Origin: Neostapfia colusana
Lineage: Eukaryota; Streptophyta; Magnoliopsida; Poales; Poaceae
Direction of reading: 5' to 3'
DNA length: 64,000 nt
Assembly (NCBI GenBank): GCA_030760725.1
Contig: JASWHV010000008.1
Span: 35,188,720 to 35,252,719 of the forward strand
Part shown: piece by piece, positions 55,601 through 64,000 of the stretch
Layout of the letters: every line of letters starts with the position of its first letter
Numbering within the stretch: the first letter of the stretch is position 1
Program-made: the position numbers and the translations under genes
Notes under the pieces: generated by a model
Database searches by the model: none
What the model was told of the DNA's origin: nothing
Seen by the model: the letters and a program-made list of their open reading frames with translations, nothing else

Positions 55601-56420
55601 GCAACCGGTTCAACGTTTGGGTTGTTTGGTGAAAGGTTGTCCCGTACAACATCGAGTGAGCGTGCTGTGCCGCTCCACGGGTGGGCGTACGTGACGTGCT
55701 CTTCGGGTATCCCTGCAGGTGTATATCGAGTCGATTCGCTGTCCCTCGTGGTGATGAGTACCACTTGTTCACCGCGTCGTGACGTAGATAAATTTTGGAA
55801 TGTTATGATTCAATTCTGCTGATATGTATAATGTATTGCTACATGTGTGCCACCAAATACTGCTTACTAAATTTCAAATTCATGAACTGTTAACTTGTGG
55901 CTAAAAGATGAAATAAGGATGAACTTGTAGGCGTGTCCGTTTGCTACAATTTACCATCCCATGTTCGTTGTAAACTGCATGTAGAGTTTCATGCCTAGGT
56001 GAGTCGGTTAAGTCTTGTTGAGCCATCGTGCTCACGGTTGCTGCGGTAAGTGTTTTTCAGGTGAGGACTAGCCCACGGACTCGGGTTATGAGTCCACAGG
56101 CGAGGGCTACCCTCCGTCAGGGACCACTGCTGAGTGGGAGCCGAACACGCTGCGCTGATCTTAGGAGTGCAGCTAGTGTGGGTTGCCCATAGGGCTGGGC
56201 AACCAACTTTTGCTAGATAGATGGGTGTCAGTTGTATAAACATAGCTTCCGCTTTTGTAATCCAAATACTTTGTTTGTAACTGAAGTCTTGTACTAGTTT
56301 GTACTTATTCAGTTGGGTTTTCTATAATACAATGTCGTTCTTATGATGTGTGCTGTCGGGTGTCGCATCGTGCGGCACCACCCTCTGCGATCCTGGATTA
56401 GGGGATTCCGGTTCGCTACA
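52605..56420 (+). repeat. E3 3' LTR, 3816 bp, first dinucleotide TA
   Basis: Starts TATAAAAGCCC where the 5' LTR has TGTAAAAGCCC, so the conserved TG end is mutated. Ends TCGCTACA. It carries the block of about 430 bases (53150-53595) missing from the 5' LTR. No gene; GC-rich open frames at 53195-53588 and 53874-54315 look compositional. Confidence 0.92.
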
Positions 56421-56425
56421 TTGGA
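56421..56425 (+). repeat. Target-site duplication of E3, right copy
   Basis: TTGGA; matches 42630-42634. Confidence 0.93.
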
Positions 56426-57298
56426 TGGCCAGACTTGTCCGCCCCTGGAGGCCAGACTAGTCTGGTGGACCAGACTTGTCCGTTCTCAACCGGAACAATT
56501 GTTCATGTGTGAGAACAGACTAGTCTGTTGTGGACCGGACTAGTCCATAGAATGTGACCGTTTAGTTGGTAGAATCTGACAGTTTAGTTGGTAGAATCTG
56601 ATCGTTTAGTATGTGAAGAGTGATATCATCGGTCTCCGCAGGCCGGAGTAGTCCGGGGTCAAAAGGCGGACTAGTCCGGACTTTAGCTGTTGGCAACGGC
56701 TAGTTTCTGGGACCTCTATAAAAAGGGGTTGCCCGGGCCTCAAAGGAGGATACAAGCACCCTAACGCCGAAATAGCCTTTCTAGAGCTTTTCTAGCCTCC
56801 TCTCGTTAAATTCTTGGAGCCCTAAGTCTGATTCTTGAGAGTTTGTGAGTTTTGTTAAGAGAAGAAGAAGGGGAGTGTGCACCTTAGAGCTCTTGGTTGA
56901 TTCTCTAGCACTGAGTGGGAAGTGTGCTGTTGAGGGCATTGGTTTGTAAGTGCTTTGAGCTGAGTTCTCATGGGAGCCTCAAGGTGTGAGTTACCCCACA
57001 ATATATTGTGAAGCATTTGTGATATAGTGGAAGAACAAGCCGACCTTGGTGGTGGCTTGGTGAGGAAAAGGTTGAGAGCAACCTGGTCCTTGGTGGACTC
57101 CTCAACGTGGACGTAGGCTTCTTTGTGGAGCTGAACCACGGGATAAATATTGTGTCCTTGTCTTGTTGAGCTAAATTTCTCTGTGACCAGACTAGTCCGC
57201 CCTCAGGACCGTAGTAGTTCGCTCTCTATGAACTAATCATTTTTATTAAGCCGTATTTCAGATTTTGCTCCTATTCACCCCACTCTAGGCAACTTTCA
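56426..57298 (+). repeat. C1 5' LTR, piece 3
   Basis: Further palindromic GGACTAGTCC variants (56436-56690 and about 57185), a TATA box and the U5 end ...GGCAACTTTCA. No gene. Confidence 0.85.
56717..56724 (+). promoter_or_regulatory. TATA box, C1 LTR
   Basis: TATAAAAA in CCTCTATAAAAAGGGG, 30 bases after the last close pair of palindromes. Confidence 0.7.
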
Positions 57299-57300
57299 AT

Positions 57301-57312
57301 TGGTATCAGAGC
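57301..57312 (+). other. Primer-binding site of C1 (initiator tRNA-Met)
   Basis: TGGTATCAGAGC two bases after the LTR end, perfect. Confidence 0.92.
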
Positions 57313-57348
57313 CTAACTCTCTTAAAAGCTTAACCGCTTGGAGAGGAG

Positions 57349-59487
57349 ATGGGGGAAAACAGAAAGAAGGACTTACCGCCCATCGACACCACCGGCGCCG
57401 GCGAGAGCAGCACCCACAGCGGTGAAGGACTCAAGTTCTCACCTCACAAGGGCGTCAACCCAATCAAGGACATGCCAAGGTTTCCTCCCTTCGACTTGGA
57501 GACCGATGACGAAGATGAAGAAGTGAGGCGTCTTGCTGATCTTCTTCAAAAGGCCAGAGATGAAGCAAGAAGAAGGAGGAGACTTGAGAAAGAAAAGAAA
57601 CTCAAGAAGCCCGAAGAGGACTGTACTCGATATCCTTTTAACTATGAGTGTTTAAATTCACACACAAATTACTCATGTATTCCCTTAGGAAAACCTCCAC
57701 ATTTTGATGGCACAAACTACACAATGTGGAAACACAATATGAAACTGCACCTTATTTCTCTCAACCCCACACTTTGGCACATTGTTTGCAGAGGTGTAGA
57801 TATCCCCGTGGACGATGAAGAACTTACACCGGAGCAAGACCAACTCATCCACCACAATGCTCAAGTGGCAGCCGTGTTCAACTCTTCCTTGAGCCCAGAA
57901 GAATTCAACATGGTGGATGGGTTGGAACAAGCCAAAGAAATATGGGATACACTCAAAATTATGCATGAAGGCAACCGCTCTATCCGAGAAGCAAAAATTG
58001 AGATGATTTAGGGGGAGCTTGGGAGATTCGCCATGGAAGATGATGAGACCCCTCAAGAGATGTACAACCGACTCAAGGCTCTCATAAACAAGAGTCGAGC
58101 GTACGGTTGTAAGAAGTGGATAGACCATGAGGTAGTCAAAATTATGATAAGAGGCTTCATGCCTCGCAATGTGACGCTTTGCACACTCATCCAAGAGAGT
58201 CCAAACTTCCACAAAATGACTCCGGATGAGGTTCTTGGCAAAATCATCAATCATGAGATAATGGAAATGGAAGCACGTCACGTCAACGATCTTGCCAAGG
58301 TTACATCCACCAAGAAAAAGGGGATTGCTCTCAAAGCATCACCCAAGGCCAAGAACAAAGAAGTACAAGTCTCAAGGGATTATGAGGAAAGTGAAGAAGA
58401 AAAGCACCGATATGGATGATGAGGAGTTGGCCTTCTTCATCAAGAAATTCATAAGGATGATGAAGAGAAGAAGAGGACCATGCTATGAGAGCAGAGGCAA
58501 GGATAAATGCAAGTCAAGAAACAAGAAAGCATGCTACAACTGCGGCGAGTATGGGCATTACATTGTTAATTGCCCATATGAAAGGGAAGAAGATAAGAAG
58601 AAGATGAATAAGGATGAAAGGTCACAAGAGAAGAGGATATTCAAGATGAAGAAGACACACGGGTACACTCATGTTGGCAAGGAATGGGACTCTAATGATG
58701 AGTCCTCCTCCGATGATAAAGCGGAGGTGGCAACCGTCGCCATCAAAAAGCCAACAATGAAGAAGACTCTCCTGCCCAACAAGGGGGAATGGAAAAGCTC
58801 AAATCACACATGTCTCATGGCAAATGAGGGAAAGCGAAAGGTAAAAACTAAACTCTCCTTGCATTCTATTAAGGATGAATATTTTGATAGTGATAGTGAA
58901 AATGAATATATGTTTAAAGGATTGAGTAAAAATGCACTAACTAAAATGAAAAACTATTTGATGAAATCTTAGATAAGGAGGAACTTCTTGAGAGACAAGA
59001 GGATTTGCTTATTGAGGAGAAGCAAAAGAATCTTGATCTTGAGAAGCTCCTCGAGCTTGAGAGGGAGAAAAACATGACACTTGAACTTGAACTTGCAGAA
59101 TGCAAGGAGACCTCTTCAAGTCTCAAGAGTTCGAATGTTGTGCTCCAAGATGAGCTTGTGAGTTTGAACAAAGCTCACAAGAATCTTGAAGCACAATTCG
59201 CAACTCTAAAGTCAAATGTTATTTCTCTCCCCTCAACAAGCTCAAACTTGTCTAATTTAGAGTTATACACTAAAATATGTAAATGTGCAAAACCTGAACC
59301 CAATTTAAAGAAGGAACTTAACATAGCGAAGAGTACACCTAAGAGTGGCATCTTTGACAAGGACAAGATTAATTATGCATGCAGTGCATACTCAATTGCA
59401 AGGTCTCCTTTGATCAAAGATGGTCTTGGCTATTCAATAAAAGCAAAGCAAAATACAAACATCTCTAAAAGTGACAAGATGCATATA
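57349..59487 (+). pseudogene. gag of C1, broken and truncated by E4
   Basis: Start ATG 57349 (MGENRKKDLPPIDTT). An acidic/basic N-terminus with a charged helix (about residues 55-90), then the copia gag core (PPHFDGTNYTMWKHNMKLHL, about 57690-57750; VDGLEQAKEIWDTL; TPQEMYNRLKAL). Then Lys-rich sequence, a CCHC knuckle CYNCGEYGHYIVNC at 58532-58573, the segment HTCLMANEGKRKVK, and a long C-terminal coiled coil (about 58980-59200). That long coiled-coil tail fits Sireviruses. Lesions: TAG 58009-58011, a frame change near 58400, another near 58957, and interruption by E4 after 59487. Confidence 0.88.
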
Positions 59488-61382
59488 TGTCACACCCGGT
59501 TTCTCCGAAGAACAACCGAGTGAATATCACATGTATGCCAGGATCATTATCTCATACATGTGACGACAAATAGTGAAGCATCATCATATTACAAGCCAGG
59601 TGTCGAATATAAATAAGTCTTACATAGCATACGTCTCGATGGACGATAATAAGTTCATAATTGATAAATAAAACAGCAGCGGAACATAAATCTTGTGGGC
59701 TCCGTCATAGGCGTTGCCCGGGGGACTCCGTGAACCTAGAATCCTTCCTCGGGACCAAAGTCTTGGTCATTAAACACCACATCATTCTCTTGACCTGAGC
59801 AGCAATATAAACCAACAGAAAAGCAAGTTTGAGTACCATGGGTACTCAGCAAGTGTGGGAAAGTTATGTCATGCATGGCTAGAGCAAGGAGAGGTTGAAC
59901 TCATGGTTTAAGCACTATGCAATTAATACCTATCACCTTAGCTTATTAAGCACCTACAGTACTACACAGGTGAAATGGTCCCAATCTCCCAACCCATCAT
60001 CTATATCAAATAAACATAGTCTCATCTTAAATATTAAGCTTCCCGCTTAACATCCACAACTTCCTGATCCATCATCCTCTAATCATGAATAAGTCCAAGC
60101 CGCTCTTAACCGTGAGCACGGCTGTCATGACAGTTTTGACTCTGCAGAGTTTGCACCACTGTACCCACATGTAGTGATTTCATCCCCTGTTGCCGGGTCA
60201 ACTAAAAGAACCTCCATTATGCCAGTGGCCGCGAACCACGTTCACACTTCCCAGGTGTGTAGCCAGGAGATCACTACGAAGCCTTTACAAAGGGATTCCC
60301 GATGAGCGTGTGCCCACTGAGGTTTCACCCCTAACAGCGTACAAGAGGCTCCAACCCCGCTGCAGTGGCCCCCAAGTGCTAGGAGGGTTTAAATTTGAAT
60401 TTGCACATGTGTTTGCCTTACCTTTTAAATTTAAATCCTAGTCACATATTCAAATTTCTGAATTTAATATCATATAGGGTCAAAAAGGTAAATCCACCCT
60501 ACTGCAGGGTCTAATTTGCTATTTCATAAATTTCCAGGGGTCTAACTACACATAACAGAGGGGTTTTCCAAATTTTTGTTAAGTCCAGGGGCTAAAACTG
60601 ATTTTTAAATGAATTTACACGAATTTCTGAAGTTCCAATGGCTAGATCAGAAGTTTCTGGGGCTAGCTCGTGTTTTCGGAGATCCCCAGGGGGTAGCGCA
60701 TAAGAATCCCAGCCTTTATAACGCGGGGCTGATGTGGACCGTCCGATTTAAAACAGACGGCGCACAAGAGGCCACATCGCTCCTAGCCGGAGTTCGCCCG
60801 TGCGCTCGACGGCGCGCGGCAGCGGGGGTGCAATCTTGCCAGAGGTGGTGGAGCACGGCGAGCTCGTTAGTCCAACGAAAAACAAAGAGATCTGAAGATT
60901 TTTCGATGGTGGATGATCGGTTCTCACCGGAGAGAAGAACTGCCGGTCGGGGGGGGGGGGGGGGAAATCAGGGCGATTGTCGGCATTTAAATAGGCGAGT
61001 GGGGGGCGGTCTGTTGAGATCGAGTTGGGGGCGTTCGGGACCAGAAATCAGGCTGGGGGCGCGGGTTTTCAGAGGTCAGTTGCGATCGGGCACGGGGGAA
61101 TAGTCCGGGTCGGTTGGCACGCGGGAGGAAGGAGATGACACGCGGGCTCCGTGTGTCAGTGAGAGGAAGAGAGGAGGCGTGCGGTCTTGGGCTGGCGCGG
61201 GGGATTGGGCTGGCTGGTGGGTTTCAGCCCACTGGCCGGTTGGGGTTTTTCTTTTTCTTTTTCCTTTTCTTTTCTGTTTTGATTTGAATTTGAATTCCAG
61301 TTTAAATTTGAATTTCTGCACCACATGCAATACGTCCAAAACTTTTTAAATTCCCCTCTTTAGCAGGTTTTGGGGTGTTACA
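59488..61382 (-). repeat. E4 3' LTR, 1895 bp, internally deleted
   Basis: Plus-strand start TGTCACACCC, end GGGTGTTACA. Compared with the E0 LTR it lacks about 1.25 kb (E0 about 3438-4690); the junction is near 60373 at a C/G-run. A G16 run is at 60949-60964 and a TATA-like TTTAAATA at 60986-60993 (minus strand TATTTAAA). The GTGAG donor-like site after the TATA is conserved (about 60920). No gene. Confidence 0.9.
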
Positions 61383-61398
61383 GCTCTACCCCTCTTAA
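61383..61398 (-). other. Polypurine tract of E4
   Basis: On the minus strand AAGAGGGGTAGAGCTG runs into the LTR TG; E0 has the same TAGAGC step. Confidence 0.7.
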
Positions 61399-61427
61399 AA
61401 GAAATCTCGACCTCAAGATTGGTGGTT

Positions 61428-62483
61428 CTAGGAAAACAATTCCGGAAACTGTGCCTTAAGCTCCTCTTCTCGCTCCCATGTGGCTTCCTCTTCCGAGTGA
61501 TGCTTCCACTGCACCTTGCACATCCGGATTCTTTTATTTCTCGTGAGGCGTTCCATTGTCTCCAAAACCTTGACCGGTTGCTCGGCATAAGACAGATCCT
61601 CTCCTACGTCAACCTCATTCATGAGTAACATCTCTTCAGGCGTCCTCAGACATTTCTTTAGCTGTGACACATGGAATACATCGTGCACATCCGACAGGCG
61701 ATCCGGTAGTTCGAGTCGATATGCCACTTCGCCTTTCCTCTCCAGAATCTGAAAGGGTCCGATGTATCGAGGTGATAACTTCCCTTTCACCTGGAACTGA
61801 CGAAGTCCTCGGATAGGGGACACCTTGAGAGAGACATAGTCCCCCACATTGAAAACGAGCTCTCTTCTCCGTACATCGGCATAGCTCTTTTGTCGGGTCT
61901 GTGCTATCCTCAGGTTGTTGCAGATTTCCCTCACTTTTGCCTCGGCTTCTTGTAGTACCTCGGGTCCAAACACTTTACTTTCCCCGGTTTGGTTCCAAAA
62001 TAGTGGAGTTCTGCACTTTCTCCCATACAAAGCCTCAAATGGTGACATCTTCATACTAGCCTGATAGCTTTTGTTATAGGAGAACTCTGCATACGGTAAG
62101 TTCTTATCCCAACTCCTATTGTTCTTGAGCGCACACGCTCTCAGCATATCCTCAAGGATCTGATTGGTTCTTTCCTCTGCCCGTCAGTCTGGGGTGATAG
62201 GCAGAACTAAAATTTAGATGGGTTCCTATGGTTTCATGTAACTTCTGCCAGAACCTTGAGGTGAACTATGTCCCTCGATCTGACACTATCTTCTTTGGCA
62301 CTCCATGGAAACACACGATCCTTGACATGTACAATTCCGCCAATTTGGATCCTCTGTAGTTTTCTTTCACGGGGATGAAATGAGCTACCTTGGTTAGCCT
62401 GTCGATGATGACCCATATCGAATCATATCCCGATTGGGTCCTAGGCAGTCCCACTATGAAATCCATACCTATTTCTTCCCATT
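61428..62483 (-). pseudogene. Integrase core and chromodomain of E4 (broken)
   Basis: Minus-strand frames give the natural C-terminus (AQFPELFS, stop at 61428-61430), chromodomain CKVQWKHHSEEEATWE, GPF (about 61765), then a frame change between about 62147 and 62266 that falls in the region of the catalytic Glu. It continues with SDRGT, DFIVGLP and WKW. A TAA at 62481-62483 (E0 has AAA at this codon) separates this from the finger. Confidence 0.85.
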
Positions 62484-64000
62484 ACCATTCAGGCACTTTG
62501 AGTGGTTGCAATAGTCCCGCGGGTCGTTGATGTTCTGCTTTCACCAACTGACATGTGTCACATAGGGCAACATGTTCCGCGACATCTCGCTTCATGCCAT
62601 ACCACCAATATCTGCTCTTGAGGTCATGATACACCTTTGTACTTCCAGGATGAATGGAATAGTTGGAATCATGAGCCTCCTTCAAAATCAATTCACGGAT
62701 TTCCTTCACCTCAGGCACACAGATTCTTTTCCCGTGCCACACCGTACCTTGTTCATGCTCTCTGAACCCAGGGGATTTATTATCCTTGATGAGTTCTCTG
62801 ATTTCTTGTATCTTCTCATCATTCTTCTGACCGTTGCGTATGTCTTGCTCTAATGTGGAGTCCACTTCCATGGCGATGGCCTCACCACTATTCACCAGAC
62901 ATAGATTGAGTTTTACAACCTCTTCCTTCAATTCTGTAGGCATGTCCTTTAAGCTCAACCTATTGACCTGCACCTTCCGGCTTAAAGTATCTGCCACGAT
63001 GTTCGCTTTCCCAGGATGATAGTTGATGCCCACATCAAAGTCGTTGATTAGCTCTAATCATCTCCTTTGTCTGAGGTTGAGATCTGGCTATGTGAAAATA
63101 TACTTTAAGCTCTAATGATCCGTATATATCTCTGTCCTCTTCCCCATCAAGTAATGCCGCCAAATCTTCAACGCGTGTACCACTGCAGCTAGCTCTAGGT
63201 CATGTGTAGGATAGTTCTTCTCATGTTTTCGGAGCTGCCGGGACGGATACGCCACGACATGCCCCTCTTGCATGAGAACACATCCCAACCCGTGTCCAGA
63301 GGCATCGCAGTACACCGAAAAGTTCTTCTGCATATCTGGCATAACTAGCACTGGGGCTGTTGTCAGTCTTTTCTTCAGTTCTTGAAAACTCGTCTCGCAC
63401 TGCGGTGACCATGTGAATGTGATTCCCTTCTCTAACAATTTGTTGAGGGGTCTCGAAATCTAGGAGAAACCCTCGATAAACCGTCGATAATACCCAGCCA
63501 ATCCAAAGAAGCTTCGAACTTCCCCGACATTTTCAGGGGTCTTCCACTTCTGTACATCCTCGATCTTGGCGGTATCTACGGAGATTCCTCCCTCCGAGAT
63601 TATATGTCCTAAGAAGGGAACTCTCTTCAGTCAAAATTCACACTTGCTCAACTTGGCATATAGTTGGTGTTCTCTCAGCTTTTGCAACACCAACCTTAAA
63701 TGTCCCTCATGTTCTTCTTCATCTTTGGAGAAGACGAGAATGTCATCAATGAAAATCACCACAAATTTGTCCAAATATTCCATGAATACCTTGTTCATGA
63801 GATACATGAAGTATGCCGGGGCATTAGTTAGCCCGAAAGGCATGACGGTGTATTCATACAGCCCGTACCAAGATACGAAAGCTGTCTTTGGAATGTCGGT
63901 TTGTCTTATCTTAAGTTGGTGGTTTCCCGACCTTAGATCAATTTTTCAGAACACACAAGCTCCCCTCAACTAATAAAATAAGTCTTCAATGCAGGGTAAT
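62484..64000 (-). pseudogene. RT, RNase H and integrase finger of E4 (broken)
   Basis: In coding order (from high to low coordinates): RT with FGLTNAPAYFM and FIDDILVFSK (about 63740-63765), TGA at 63631-63633 where Trp is expected, RNase H with YCDASGHGLGCVLMQ (about 63290-63320), THDLELAAVV and YTDH followed by TAG at 63112-63114. A frame change or stop near 63040 follows, then HPGKANIVADTLSRK and the integrase finger HDSNYSIHPG ... CDTCQLVK (62540-62680). TAG at 63970-63972 coincides with the TAG at 30597 of E1. The left part of RT is outside the window. Confidence 0.87.

Larger units (their letters stand above)
42635..56420 (+). mobile_element. E3: complete chromovirus, family C, nested in the C1 LTR
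   Basis: A 13,786-bp element with LTRs of 3406 and 3816 bp, primer site, leader, gag, pol, polypurine tract and TSD TTGGA. It is a sister of E2: same gag start MVRTR, same leader hairpins, similar LTR ends (GTCGCATCGTGCGGCACCACC). Lesions: +1 G at 48825-48830, TAA 49237-49239, RT active site FIYD, TGA 51562-51564, TAG 51712-51714, a deletion of about 10 bases at 52140, and further stops after that. Confidence 0.95.
9357..64000 (+). mobile_element. C1: Sirevirus-type copia element, interrupted three times
   Basis: Outermost element of the nest. The 5' LTR starts TGAAAGT at 9357 and ends ACTTTCA at 57298, a 7-bp inverted terminal match, but it is split by E1 and E3. The reassembled LTR is about 1507 bp (150 + 484 + 873). 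An initiator-Met primer site (57301-57312) and gag (57349 on) follow. Gag is cut at 59487 by the minus-strand chromovirus E4, and pol and the 3' LTR lie beyond the window. The Sirevirus assignment rests on the LTR start, the repeated palindromic GGACTAGTCC motifs and gag with CYNCGEYGH; no pol is available to confirm it. Confidence 0.82.
59488..64000 (-). mobile_element. E4: family A chromovirus, minus strand, cut by the window edge
   Basis: Inserted in C1 gag in the opposite orientation. From left to right on the plus strand: reversed 3' LTR, polypurine tract, chromodomain, integrase, RNase H, RT. Same family as E0 and E1. The bases before the LTR (59483-59487) are ATATA; the other side is outside the window, so the TSD is untested. 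Confidence 0.92.

Noticed and set aside
57685..58281. 198-residue minus-strand frame opposite C1 gag
   Set aside because: Antisense shadow of the gag core; no motif, and the sense strand explains the sequence.
60609..61103. 164-residue plus-strand frame in the E4 LTR
   Set aside because: Antisense of the GC-rich LTR promoter region, passing through the poly-G run; not conserved in E0 or E1.

Overview
This window is nuclear repeat DNA from a flowering plant, most likely a grass. The pointers are Tekay/Del-type chromovirus retrotransposons with 3.4-4.0 kb LTRs, Sirevirus-type copia elements, an Athila-like remnant and an RTE-clade LINE. I found no ordinary host gene, tRNA, rRNA or CRISPR array. 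Nearly every base can be assigned to a stack of retroelements inserted into one another, and most boundaries are fixed by TG...CA LTR ends and matching target-site duplications (TSDs).

Layout. 1-5573: 3' half and 3' LTR of a chromovirus (E0, family A). 5574-6053: copia gag scrap. 6130-9356: Athila-like gag, a pol-less spacer and an LTR-like end. 9357 to beyond the right edge: a Sirevirus-type copia element (C1), whose 5' LTR is split into three pieces (9357-9506, 42151-42634, 56426-57298) and whose gag starts at 57349. C1 hosts three chromoviruses: E1 (9507-42145, TSD GGAAA), E3 (42635-56420, TSD TTGGA) and minus-strand E4 (from 59488 to past the right edge). E1 itself hosts E2 in its 5' LTR (11878-26153, TSD GAGAT), a truncated second copia (C2, 32009-34961) in its pol region, and an RTE LINE in its 3' LTR (36791-40246, 14-bp TSD). 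E0, E1 and E4 belong to one family (A); E2 and E3 belong to two sister families with similar LTR ends.

How the parts work. Each chromovirus originally carried gag (CCHC knuckle), protease, reverse transcriptase, RNase H, integrase with H2C2 finger and GPY/F-type segment, and a C-terminal chromodomain. Each now carries stops and frameshifts. Primer sites in E1, E2, E3 and C1 all match the 3' end of initiator tRNA-Met, with one mismatch in E1.

Two reading frames are still open. One is the RTE LINE protein (1039 aa from its first ATG; endonuclease and RT motifs all present). The other is a 256-aa protein between the primer site and gag of E1, which I call ORF0. Its N-terminus copies the histone H3 tail around Lys9: TARKSTGGRAP against H3 TARKSTGGKAP. 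It also has a coiled coil, a basic nuclear-localisation-like block and an acidic tail. Because this family's integrase ends in a chromodomain, a fold that in other proteins reads methylated H3 tails, ORF0 is the best candidate here for something undescribed.

Other points of interest are an in-frame fusion of a gypsy integrase finger to a copia RNase H, paired covarying palindromes upstream of a TATA box in the E2 LTR, and splice-acceptor-like sequences immediately before the first ORF in three element families. Pseudogene limits are approximate to a few tens of bases; LTR and TSD limits are exact where a TSD is cited.
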